This document shows, piece after piece, positions 1-6,880 of a stretch of 8,926 bases of DNA. The notes beneath the pieces were generated by a model. It saw only the letters and a program-made list of their open reading frames with translations. It ran no database searches and was not told the origin of the DNA. The first letter of the stretch is position 1; every line of letters starts with the position of its first letter. A program made the translations under genes and the position numbers. Source of the stretch: Bacteroidota bacterium (GTDB lineage: Bacteria > Bacteroidota > Bacteroidia > Bacteroidales > Marinifilaceae); NCBI GenBank assembly GCA_023400335.1, contig JAEXFF010000085.1, positions 1 through 8,926 on the forward strand. The letters run 5' to 3'.

Positions 1-234
1 TGCGGGAAGAGGGGAAGAACTGCTTAAAGCAATTAGCCCGGGGATACCCAGAGCACAAGTTATAAATAAAATTGTCCAATCGTTGGATTTTTCTTTCATC
101 CGGGTGTAAATAAATTCTGCGGAACCTAAAATAACAAGGCAGATTAAACCACTGAGCGGACCCAGATACTCATCAATTATCACGTAAAGTATGGCTAATA
201 GTAGTTAAGGTCCTAATTTTCTCCAGGTGAACAT
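1..234 (-). pseudogene. partial, interrupted membrane-protein gene (unidentified)
   Basis: Read on the minus strand, bases 204 to 1 form an open frame of 68 codons that continues past the left edge. It encodes a strongly hydrophobic protein: LLLAILYVIIDEYLGPL near the beginning, a second hydrophobic stretch (SGLICLVILGSAEFIY), a basic loop (TRMKEK), and a third stretch (WTILFITCALGIPGLIAL). That is about three membrane helices. In the same frame directly upstream is ATG 234 with MFTWRKLGP, but a TAA at 207-205 separates the two parts. No plausible ATG with a ribosome site follows the stop before codon ATG in 'TRMKEK'. A different frame is open from ATG 295 to TGA 173 (40 codons), so a small indel is an alternative to a nonsense mutation. 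I do not recognise the family. It is transcribed divergently from the regulator. It may be a decaying gene, a gene with a non-standard start, or a sequence error. Confidence 0.45.
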
Positions 235-299
235 GAGCAGTCTGACATAAAAGTTTTATGATCCGGGAATAAAAATACCGATTCAGTTCATTCATTTTT

Positions 300-307
300 C
301 AAAGATA
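300..307 (-). promoter_or_regulatory. possible -7 element (TATCTTTG) for the leftward gene
   Basis: On the minus strand this reads TATCTTTG, an exact match to the Bacteroidota -7 consensus TAnnTTTG. Transcription would begin near base 294, giving a leader of about 60 nt before ATG 234 of the leftward membrane-protein frame. ATG 295 would then be almost leaderless. No good TTG-type -33 element is seen at the expected distance, so the call rests on the -7 match and its position. Confidence 0.35.
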
Positions 308-519
308 ATAAAAATTGGGAACGAATAATCATTTTCTTCCTTTTTACCGGTCCGAAAATTTTGAACCTTGGAACAGTTATCCGATAGATCAGTTTATTTC
401 ACTTTCTGACAGGTATTTAACAGGCAGGTAGATGAAATACGAATAAAAAGGAAGATGGTTGTGAAGAAATACAGATTACTTGAAAAGGGAATCTGTTCGT
501 TTCAAAAGAATGGAGGAAA

Positions 520-624
520 ATGAGAAAAAACCGATTTATTTATGTTTTTAAGTTAGTAAATCCTAATTTGTATTCAGGGACGGGAAATATGGGAATATTA
601 TCTTTATATTTGTTTGATTTTTAG
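520..624 (+). CDS. possible 34-aa small ORF (doubtful)
   Basis: ATG 520 is preceded by GGAGG four bases upstream, the best-placed ribosome site in the left part of the window. It opens a 34-codon frame beginning MRKNRFIYVFKLVNP and ending LYLFDF before TAG 622-624. Its start overlaps the TGA of a 22-codon frame (455-523) in an ATGA arrangement, as in translationally coupled genes. Against it: no similarity is recognised, the product has no clear helix or motif, and the only plus-strand promoter candidate nearby (605-612) lies inside it. It may be a chance frame or a leader peptide. Confidence 0.15.
   Translation: MRKNRFIYVFKLVNPNLYSGTGNMGILSLYLFDF
605..612 (+). promoter_or_regulatory. possible -7 element (TATATTTG) for the regulator gene
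   Basis: TATATTTG fits the Bacteroidota -7 consensus TAnnTTTG and points toward the TPR regulator. The start site would be near 618, giving a leader of roughly 125-150 nt. No TTTG is seen at the usual -33 distance, so strength is uncertain. It sits inside the 417-716 inverted-repeat segment, so an inversion would turn it away from the regulator. Confidence 0.4.
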
Positions 625-703
625 TTTGTGGGGAAAAAAGTTCGTTTTTACGGAGGTGAATTTTTACAAACTGCTGGGTGTAAATAATTTATAAAGGAAT
701 AAT

Positions 704-722
704 ACCTGCCTGTTAAGCAGGT
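704..722 (+). promoter_or_regulatory. hairpin in the leader of the regulator gene
   Basis: ACCTGC (704-709) and GCAGGT (717-722) can pair around a 7-nt loop, ending 19 nt before the GTG at 742. The left arm and loop coincide with the right copy of the 14-bp inverted repeat (703-716). A G-run rather than a T-run follows, so it is not a typical intrinsic terminator. It could be a protein-binding palindrome or an RNA structure affecting initiation. Confidence 0.35.
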
Positions 723-741
723 GGGGGTTTGATTACTGAGA

Positions 742-2397
742 GTGATAATAAGTATAACGAAGTATATGTTTAGGGTATTTCTCTATTTTCTTGTTTTTTT
801 ATTCCCGCTGCTGGGCAGAGGAGAAAGAAAAGAGGATATACAGGAGAAAGAAGTAGAAGGATATATCGATAAGGCTTACCAAAGTTCTTATTCAGATCCG
901 GTTCGTGCGATTTCTTTTTCAAATACGGCTATCCTGAAGGCTGAATTGTCCGGTAACAACAATTTAGTGTGCCGGGCACTGGTGGTATTGGGACGTTCTT
1001 ATGTAAATCTCGGTTCTTTTGATATGGGATTTGAAGCATTTTATAACGCTTTGGATAAATGCCCGCCTGATAATGAACAATTACAAGCTCAGATCAATGT
1101 AAACATTGGTTATTTGTATATCAGTTTAGGAGATATTAAAAAAGCATTCCAATTTATAGAACGGGCAACAGAACTTTTTACTGCCTTGGGGGATACGGCT
1201 GGAATTGCCAGTTGTTATAACGCTGAAGGATTGGCATACGAACGGATAGAAGAAGACGGGAAGGCTGAATTTAGTCTGCAAAAGTCTTTGGCCTTGAACC
1301 GGCAATTGAACGACCGGAAAAATATTGCTGCTAATTTAAATAATTTAGGGCTTTTAGAGGGCAAACCGGAGGAAAAAATAGAATGGTTAAAAGAGGCCAT
1401 ACAAATTAATAAATCGTTGGGAGCAAACTGGTCTCTGGCGGAAAATTATAATAATCTGGGGACTCAGTATTTTTATAAAAAAGATTATGAAAAGGCTTTG
1501 GAAGAATTGAATAGTGCTTCTGTTTTGGCGACAAATTTGGGGGCTAAAGAATTGCTGTGTGATAACTACCGCTATCAGACATGGGTTTATAAGGCAATGG
1601 GCAACTATAAAAAAGCCTATGAAAGTATGGAACGCCTGTATGAAATGGAAAAGGAACTGCTGTCGGATAAGAAAATCAGAGAAATGGAATTAAATGTAGC
1701 TGACCGGCGTTTTAAGGCTCAGCAACAGGAGTTAAATCTGAAACAAAAAGAATTGAAAATTAAGAGTTTGGAACGGGATATGCTATTGGTTATTGCTTTT
1801 TCTTTAGCCCTGTTTTTCGGATTATTTTTGGGGGTATGGAGATTTCGGCACAGGCGAAAAATACAATTGACATTAGCGAATCGGGAAATTGAAGTCCAGC
1901 GCCAGGAAATGATCCGGTTGCAGTTGGAAAAGACGGAAGAAGAACGGAGAAATGTAGAGATGGAACTGGAATTTACTAAAAAAGAATTGACCAATTTTGC
2001 CTGTTACATGCAGAGTAAAAATGAATTGATCGAAAAGATTAAAGTGATGATACGGGAATCTTATAAAGATGCCAAACCCGAAGTGAAAACACAATTGAAA
2101 ACCATCAATGCTTTCATTTCTCAATATCAGAATAAAGAAGAAAATGCCGGTCCCTTGATTGAAGAAATCGAGCGGATTAATGCAGAATTTATTGTACGGT
2201 TGACTACAATACATCCGGATTTATCGAAAAATGAAAAACAGTTGGCTTCCTTTTTGCGGATCGATTTCAGTACCAAAGAGATTGCTCTGCTCATTGGTTC
2301 TACCCCCAAGACTGTCAATATGGCCCGTTATCGCTTACGTAAAAAATTGGGTTTGGAAACCGACGAAGGATTGAGTGAATATATGAAAAAGATGTAA
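742..2397 (+). CDS. membrane-anchored TPR regulator with C-terminal LuxR-like HTH
   Basis: This is probably a one-component transmembrane transcription regulator. Domains in order: an N-terminal hydrophobic signal/anchor (about residues 10-25, VFLYFLVFLFPLLG); tetratricopeptide-type helical repeats (about 35-305), with repeat-like pieces such as NIGYLYISLGDIKKA, NNLGTQYFYKKDYEKALE and ETYRYQTW-like helices; a coiled coil (about 308-345); a transmembrane helix (about 347-366, MLLVIAFSLALFFGLFLGVW) followed by basic RFRHRRK; a second long coiled coil (370-415); and a C-terminal helix-turn-helix (about 490-545, with STKEIALLIGSTPKTVNMARY and RLRKKLGL). By topology the TPR part is periplasmic and the HTH cytoplasmic. 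This architecture is known in Bacteroidota beside nutrient-uptake operons. The start is uncertain: 742 is GTG, and ATG 766 (MFRVFLYF) gives a cleaner signal sequence; an in-frame stop at 730-732 excludes anything longer except CTG/TTA codons. The likely target is the lipoprotein-SusC-SusD operon 394 nt downstream. The ligand is unknown. Confidence 0.85.
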   Translation: MIISITKYMFRVFLYFLVFLFPLLGRGERKEDIQEKEVEGYIDKAYQSSYSDPVRAISFSNTAILKAELSGNNNLVCRALVVLGRSYVNLGSFDMGFEAFYNALDKCPPDNEQLQAQINVNIGYLYISLGDIKKAFQFIERATELFTALGDTAGIASCYNAEGLAYERIEEDGKAEFSLQKSLALNRQLNDRKNIAANLNNLGLLEGKPEEKIEWLKEAIQINKSLGANWSLAENYNNLGTQYFYKKDYEKALEELNSASVLATNLGAKELLCDNYRYQTWVYKAMGNYKKAYESMERLYEMEKELLSDKKIREMELNVADRRFKAQQQELNLKQKELKIKSLERDMLLVIAFSLALFFGLFLGVWRFRHRRKIQLTLANREIEVQRQEMIRLQLEKTEEERRNVEMELEFTKKELTNFACYMQSKNELIEKIKVMIRESYKDAKPEVKTQLKTINAFISQYQNKEENAGPLIEEIERINAEFIVRLTTIHPDLSKNEKQLASFLRIDFSTKEIALLIGSTPKTVNMARYRLRKKLGLETDEGLSEYMKKM

Positions 2398-2588
2398 ATT
2401 TTATTTTTATTTTATCACCTGTTTTTGCTGAAGAACCGAATTTCTCTTCTTTAAATGTCTTTTGTCAAATTAAATACTTTTCTTTTACCGTATGGTTTTA
2501 TTTCCGGTTTCTTTCTCTCTTTTCACATTTATAATAGAAGGAATCCGTATTTTTTATATTTAAACCTATACTTTTTTTACGCAAATTA

Positions 2589-2653
2589 AATGTAGATAGG
2601 ATTATTTATTTATTTATCTGATTATCAAATATTAATTAAAAATAATGTAGATA
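2589..2653. repeat. 10-bp direct repeat upstream of the operon promoter
   Basis: AATGTAGATA occurs at 2589-2598 and again at 2644-2653, spaced 55 bp start to start, about five helical turns. The pair lies 75-140 bp upstream of the predicted -7 element, a normal position for activator sites. In such AT-rich DNA a 10-bp repeat may arise by chance, so the operator interpretation is weak. Confidence 0.25.
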
Positions 2654-2727
2654 TTAAATTCTAAAAAAATATCTTTTTGTAGGTTCATTTACGAGTAGTA
2701 TTTCAAACGATTGTTTTCTTTCCCTTT

Positions 2728-2735
2728 TATTTTTG
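2728..2735 (+). promoter_or_regulatory. probable -7 element (TATTTTTG) of the lipoprotein-susC-susD operon
   Basis: TATTTTTG matches TAnnTTTG exactly, and transcription would begin near 2741, about 50 nt before the lipoprotein ATG. A TTG at 2711-2713 is only 14 nt upstream, closer than the usual spacing for a -33 element. A poor -33 would fit a promoter that needs an activator such as the neighbouring HTH regulator. Confidence 0.5.
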
Positions 2736-2791
2736 CCGGGCGATGGTGAAAAATATATCATTTTTTGAGAAAATAAATAACTAAAACCTTT

Positions 2792-3751
2792 ATGAAAATG
2801 AGAAAGTATGTTTTGCAAATGTTGTTCATTTTTGTGGCATTTCTGGTTTTTCCAGGGTGTAGCGATGATGAAGATAATGTTGATTGGGGGAAAGTGGTAA
2901 AAGTGGCAGTAGCGACTCCCTCCAGTGTGTATTTTGAACGGAAGGCCGAGTTACCGGATACGGTGAAAATTGACCTTGCTTTTTCTGTGCCTGTGCCGGA
3001 AGATATAAACTTTGAAGTCCGGCTGGCTGCCGATAATGAAGTTTGTGCGGATAGTATTTCTTTCTCCCACGATTACTTCACCATAGGAAAAGGGGGACGT
3101 TCTTTTGAAATGGATTGTAAGATAAAAGCCGGGGCAGTAGAAAAGGGCATTCGGAACTTACGTATAGATTTTGTTTCAACACATGCAGAGGTGGGGACGA
3201 TGCGGTTGGAGATTCCTGTGGAAAAAGAAGGACCGAATACGATCGTGCATGTGAAAGACCTGAATTGGGTTGTGGATTTTGATCAGCGGACATGGCAGGA
3301 AGTGGAGGCCGGTGGTATATTAATCGGAGGATTGTTTCAGACGACTGTAGCTATTGGTTCTGCTCCGGCAGAAAAGAGAATTCATTTCGATAACTATGGA
3401 CGGGATATTATGGGAGTAAAGGAAGGGGATTTGATTCATATTCTACCCTTGAGCGAAGGGACAGAAATAGAAGAAACATCAAACTGGACTTTTAATTCTT
3501 CCTATAGTGACGAAAACTGGATGTATATGCCGGTATTGTATTCGGAAAGTTATACGGATTGGTTGGGTAAAACGGCTTATGTGGGAATGAGAATCGTAAC
3601 GGGTGAAGAGGATATTGTTTTCAGGTATTATTGGTTCAAGTTTACAGTCACAGATGATGCTGTATTTACTTTAACCGAATATGCATACGACAAAGAAGGC
3701 AAGAGCCTGAGAGCCGGTCAGACAGAATCGGAAAATAAACAAGATGAATAA
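2792..3751 (+). CDS. predicted surface-exposed lipoprotein, first gene of the SusCD operon
   Basis: A 319-residue lipoprotein of unknown specific function. The N-terminus has KMRK, a hydrophobic core (LQMLFIFVAFLVF) and a lipobox FPGC with Cys23. The residues after the Cys are SDDED, resembling the acidic lipoprotein export signal that sends Bacteroidota lipoproteins to the outer face of the outer membrane. The mature part looks all-beta: about residues 35-145 resemble a Calx-beta/Ig-like adhesin-type domain (VYFERKAELPDTVKIDLAF, then DYFTIGKGG, then RNLRIDFVS), and about 150-300 form a second beta-rich domain rich in Trp and Tyr (NWTFNSSYSDENWMYMPV). The tail is charged and polar. There is no catalytic motif I can recognise. 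The stop is 18 nt before the susC-like ATG, so the two are surely cotranscribed. An accessory ligand-binding or complex-associated role is inferred from position. An unusual point is that it precedes susC; SusE/F-type proteins normally follow susD. Codon 3 is also ATG and is an alternative start. Confidence 0.8.
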   Translation: MKMRKYVLQMLFIFVAFLVFPGCSDDEDNVDWGKVVKVAVATPSSVYFERKAELPDTVKIDLAFSVPVPEDINFEVRLAADNEVCADSISFSHDYFTIGKGGRSFEMDCKIKAGAVEKGIRNLRIDFVSTHAEVGTMRLEIPVEKEGPNTIVHVKDLNWVVDFDQRTWQEVEAGGILIGGLFQTTVAIGSAPAEKRIHFDNYGRDIMGVKEGDLIHILPLSEGTEIEETSNWTFNSSYSDENWMYMPVLYSESYTDWLGKTAYVGMRIVTGEEDIVFRYYWFKFTVTDDAVFTLTEYAYDKEGKSLRAGQTESENKQDE

Positions 3752-3769
3752 AATTAATTTCGGATAAAA

Positions 3770-6700
3770 ATGAAAAATAGACAAACGGATAAGGTGAAAT
3801 ATCTGTGGAAGATATGGGTAGTACTTTTGGCCTGGTGTTTACCGTTTAGTGCAATGGCTCAGGACAATTACCTGTTAAAGGGAAATGTATCGGATACTAA
3901 AGGTGAAACAATGCCTGGCGTAAATATTTTGATAAAGGGGACAGTAAGCGGTGTCGCTACGGATTTGGACGGGAATTTCAGCTTGAAGGTAAAGAAAGGG
4001 GATGTGCTGGTATTTTCGTTTACCGGCTATAAAAGTCAGGAAATTCCGGTCGTCGGACAAAATGATCTGAAGATCGTTTTGGAAGAGGATATAGAAAGTC
4101 TGGAAGAAGTTGTGGTAATCGGTTACGGTACTATGAAAAAGAGTGATTTAACCGGAGCGATAACTTCGGTGGATGCGGAAAAGTTGGCCAATAAGTCGAC
4201 TGTAAATGTGGCAGAAGCTTTACAGGGACAGGTTGCCGGAGTCAGCATTGCCAAATACGGCGGTTTGGCCGGTCAGGGAGTATACGTGAAAATCCGCGGT
4301 TTTGGTACCTACGGAAGTAGTGAACCTTTATACATTGTCGATGGTTTCCCCGGGGATATGTCGACTATAGCTCCGAATGATATTGAATCGATAGAGGTGC
4401 TCAAGGATGGTGCTGCAGCTGCTATTTACGGATCAGTGGCTGCTAACGGAGTCGTAATTATTACGACAAAGAGCGGTAAAAAGGGTCAGGTAAAAGTAGA
4501 TATCAATTCTTATGGGGTGGTGAAAAAAGCTACCGGTCTTTTTGATATGCTGGATGCAAAAGGGTTCCAGACCCTGAGCCGGATGATGGTGGAGGAAAAG
4601 AACAAATATGTGACCAAACCGGATGATATTCCTGCATACGTATACAAAGAGCCGCGGGCTAATACCAACTGGCAGGATGAAGTTTTTCGCAGGGGATTTG
4701 CTCAGAATCACAGTGTTTCTGTAAGAGGGGGAGGAGATGTTGCCCAATTCTCTATTTCTGCCAATATATACGATGAAAAGGGTATTGTCCTGGATAATAA
4801 TTTCCTTATGCAAAATGCCCGTATAAAAGTGAATACTAAAAAGTCGATCTTTGATATTTCTGCTAGTTTGGCCTATACTGCTAAAAAGAGAAGCGATCCT
4901 GATTTTACCCTTACTGAAGTCTACCGGGCCAGTCCTTTGACTCCGGTATTCGATGACAGCCAGGAATTCGGATATGGGATAGCTAATCTTTCTGAGGGAT
5001 TCGTTTCTACGCGTAATCCGGTGGCAGATGCTCATTTTAAACACAATAAGACAAAAACACAGGATGTGGTGGCTATGTTTTCTGTAGCAGCTAATTTTAC
5101 GGATTGGTTACAGTTCAAAACTGCTTATTATTACAATGGATATAATTCACAGTATTACGAAAATGCTCCGAATTTTATATCCAGTCCTACGGAACCGAAT
5201 AGTTATCCTTATGTATATGAAAAAAGAAGTTATTGGGAAAATCAAACGGTAGATAATTACCTGACATTTAATAAAAAATTCAGATCCCATTCCGTCACCT
5301 TAATGGCAGGTATTTCCGTATCTATGGAAAAATCCACTTGGAACGGTTTGAATGGGGAAGGTAAAACGACTGTTGACGGAAAAGACCAGCCGGCAGGATT
5401 TGAAAATCCGTGGTGGAATACCCCGAACGCAGCAATCGGAGGAACTTTCTCGGGAGAAGGTACCCGAACCGAGTACAATCGTCTTTCTTATTTCGGCCGA
5501 TTGAATTATTCTTTTAAAGATCGCTATTTGTTACAGGTGACGGTACGCCGGGACGGTTCCTCTAAGTTCGGCCCGGATTCCCGTTGGGGAACTTTCCCCT
5601 CTGTGGCTTTGGGATGGAGAATCAGTGAAGAAGAATTTTTCCCGAAAGGCAATGTGATCTCCAATCTGAAATTGAGAGGTAGCTGGGGACAATTAGGAAA
5701 TGAAAATGTTTTAGGTACGGTGGACTTCCTGGCACTGATGACGAAAGGAAATGGCGGTAGCCTTGGATACGTACAGGGAGTAGGAAAAAATCCCTGGACT
5801 GCTACTATTGCGAATGTGATGGAGAACAGGGAACTGAAATGGGAAACCAGTCAGTCGTTAAATGTGGGTGTAGATTACGGATTGTTCGATGGAAAACTGA
5901 CCGGTGCTTTAAATTATTTCAATAATAAAACCATCGATTTGCTGATTACTAAAAAACTTGCTCCTTCGGCCGGTATCGCTGACCCGATTTTGAATATCGG
6001 AACAATGCGCAATACCGGAGTCGAATTTGATATTAATTACCGGAATAATTATGAAGGTTTTGTCTGGAATGCCGGATTTAACATTACTTACCTGAAAAAT
6101 AAAGTAATTAAGATGGCAAATCCGGATCAGATTATTTACGGCGGATATAACGCTACCCAAACGAGGGAAGGAAAACCTGTGGCTACCTTCTATTTGTATC
6201 AGACAGATGGAATTTTCCAGAATATGGGTGAAATATATGCCCACAGTAAGGATGGGAAGTTGATTCAACCGGATGCCAAACCGGGGGATATTCGCTTTAA
6301 AGATATAAATGGGGACGGGATACTGGACGGAAAGGATAAAGTAGATATGGGAAGCGGTATGCCGAAGGTCGAGGCGAACCTGTCTTTTAGTGCGGAATAC
6401 AAAGGATTGGATTTCTCATTTTTGCTCGGAAGCGGTTGGGGACATAAAATATACAATGGTACCCGGGTAAGATCAGAAAGTATGGATGAACTTTACAATA
6501 TGTTTACTTCTACTTTAAATGCCTGGACGCCCAATAACCGGAATACCAGTATGCCCCGTGCGGTATTGGGAGATCCGAATGAGAATAGCCGTGAATCGGA
6601 TCGTTTCCTGGAAGACGGTGATTTTATCCGTTTACGTCAGATACAGTTGGGCTATACCCTGCCCAAGATGTGGTTAAAAAAGCTCAATATGGAAAAAATC

Positions 6701-6856
6701 CGTTTGTATGTCAGTGCCGATAATTTGTGGACCTGGACGAAATATTCCGGTGTAGATCCTGAATTTGCGCAGGAAAAAGTGATCAATACCGGTATTGACA
6801 GTAGCGTTTATCCTTTTACTAAATCTTATGTATTTGGATTACAAGTGACTTTTTAA
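3770..6856 (+). CDS. SusC/RagA-family TonB-dependent outer-membrane transporter
   Basis: This is a 1028-residue importer, a usual length for the family. A signal peptide ends at AMA-QDN (cleavage about residue 30/31). It is followed by a CarboxypepD_reg-like domain (about 35-108, with MPGVNILIKGT, GVATDLDGNFSL and FSFTGYKSQEI), then the TonB-box region EEVVVIGYGTMKKSDLTGAI (about 112-131). The plug domain (to about 240) carries the family-typical segments VYVKIRGFGTYGSSEPLYIVDG and LKDGAAAAIYGSVAANGVVI. The rest is a 22-strand-type beta-barrel ending SYVFGLQVTF with the terminal Phe needed for barrel assembly. A Ca-binding-like loop DINGDGILDGKD (about residues 845-856) is a common feature of the family. 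There is no STN domain at the N-terminus, so signalling to an anti-sigma factor is not expected; control probably comes from the upstream TPR-HTH regulator. It partners the SusD-like protein encoded 24 nt downstream. The substrate (glycan or peptide) cannot be told from the sequence. Confidence 0.97.
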   Translation: MKNRQTDKVKYLWKIWVVLLAWCLPFSAMAQDNYLLKGNVSDTKGETMPGVNILIKGTVSGVATDLDGNFSLKVKKGDVLVFSFTGYKSQEIPVVGQNDLKIVLEEDIESLEEVVVIGYGTMKKSDLTGAITSVDAEKLANKSTVNVAEALQGQVAGVSIAKYGGLAGQGVYVKIRGFGTYGSSEPLYIVDGFPGDMSTIAPNDIESIEVLKDGAAAAIYGSVAANGVVIITTKSGKKGQVKVDINSYGVVKKATGLFDMLDAKGFQTLSRMMVEEKNKYVTKPDDIPAYVYKEPRANTNWQDEVFRRGFAQNHSVSVRGGGDVAQFSISANIYDEKGIVLDNNFLMQNARIKVNTKKSIFDISASLAYTAKKRSDPDFTLTEVYRASPLTPVFDDSQEFGYGIANLSEGFVSTRNPVADAHFKHNKTKTQDVVAMFSVAANFTDWLQFKTAYYYNGYNSQYYENAPNFISSPTEPNSYPYVYEKRSYWENQTVDNYLTFNKKFRSHSVTLMAGISVSMEKSTWNGLNGEGKTTVDGKDQPAGFENPWWNTPNAAIGGTFSGEGTRTEYNRLSYFGRLNYSFKDRYLLQVTVRRDGSSKFGPDSRWGTFPSVALGWRISEEEFFPKGNVISNLKLRGSWGQLGNENVLGTVDFLALMTKGNGGSLGYVQGVGKNPWTATIANVMENRELKWETSQSLNVGVDYGLFDGKLTGALNYFNNKTIDLLITKKLAPSAGIADPILNIGTMRNTGVEFDINYRNNYEGFVWNAGFNITYLKNKVIKMANPDQIIYGGYNATQTREGKPVATFYLYQTDGIFQNMGEIYAHSKDGKLIQPDAKPGDIRFKDINGDGILDGKDKVDMGSGMPKVEANLSFSAEYKGLDFSFLLGSGWGHKIYNGTRVRSESMDELYNMFTSTLNAWTPNNRNTSMPRAVLGDPNENSRESDRFLEDGDFIRLRQIQLGYTLPKMWLKKLNMEKIRLYVSADNLWTWTKYSGVDPEFAQEKVINTGIDSSVYPFTKSYVFGLQVTF

Positions 6857-6880
6857 TGAATGAGATATAAATTTAGACCT

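Larger units (their letters stand above)
417..716. repeat. 300-bp segment bounded by 14-bp perfect inverted repeats
   Basis: TTAACAGGCAGGTA at 417-430 is the exact reverse complement of TACCTGCCTGTTAA at 703-716. The outside-to-outside distance is exactly 300 bp. No target-site duplication is evident: the flanks read AGGTAT on the left and GCAGGT on the right, sharing only an offset AGGT. The segment encloses one TAnnTTTG-type element (605-612) facing the regulator and no recognisable transposase or recombinase. The architecture resembles the invertible promoter segments known in Bacteroides, but a small MITE-like element or a pair of regulator-binding sites are alternatives. The repeat is read directly; its function is inference. 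Confidence 0.7.
296..741. other. intergenic region between leftward gene and TPR regulator
   Basis: There is no convincing protein gene in this divergent, AT-rich spacer. It holds a -7-like element on each strand (300-307 minus, 605-612 plus) and a 14-bp perfect inverted repeat bounding 417-716. It also holds two tiny overlapping frames (455-523 and 520-624), an isolated GGAGG at 652-656 with no start at normal spacing, and a hairpin at 704-722 close to the regulator start. The length of the spacer and the repeat structure suggest a regulatory segment rather than an eroded gene. Confidence 0.6.
2398..2791. other. AT-rich intergenic region upstream of the Sus-type operon
   Basis: No gene is seen in these 394 bases. 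No strong intrinsic terminator follows the regulator; only a weak GAAGA/TCTTC pairing near 2430-2455 can be drawn. The right half contains a 10-bp direct repeat AATGTAGATA (2589-2598 and 2644-2653) and a TAnnTTTG element at 2728-2735. A 13-codon frame (2743-2784) lies just before the lipoprotein start and is probably fortuitous. The extreme AT content fits a promoter/operator region. Confidence 0.6.

Noticed and set aside
652..656. Strong GGAGG in the regulator leader
   Set aside because: No start codon follows at usable spacing; an overlapping GTG opens only a 12-codon frame.
417..716. CRISPR array or insertion sequence
   Set aside because: There are only two copies in inverted orientation, no regularly spaced direct repeats, no transposase frame and no target-site duplication.
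1873..2214. 113-codon minus-strand open frame inside the regulator
   Set aside because: Antisense to the coiled-coil and HTH coding region, rich in Phe/Ile as expected from reading Lys/Asn/Glu codons backwards.
2743..2784. 13-codon frame (MVKNISFFEKINN) just before the lipoprotein
   Set aside because: It starts essentially at the predicted transcript end, has no ribosome site and is too short to separate from chance.
4433..5044. 203-codon minus-strand open frame inside susC
   Set aside because: It lies wholly antisense to a well-supported SusC gene, with no recognisable motif; it is a shadow of biased codon use.
6302..6337. Calcium-binding EF-hand-like loop in SusC as a novel domain
   Set aside because: A D-x-N-x-D-G-type loop is common in the SusC family and is not unusual.
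6860..6880. Longer N-terminus for the SusD-like protein from ATG 6860
   Set aside because: It would place MRYKFRP before a complete lipoprotein signal; ATG 6881 gives the normal MKK start.
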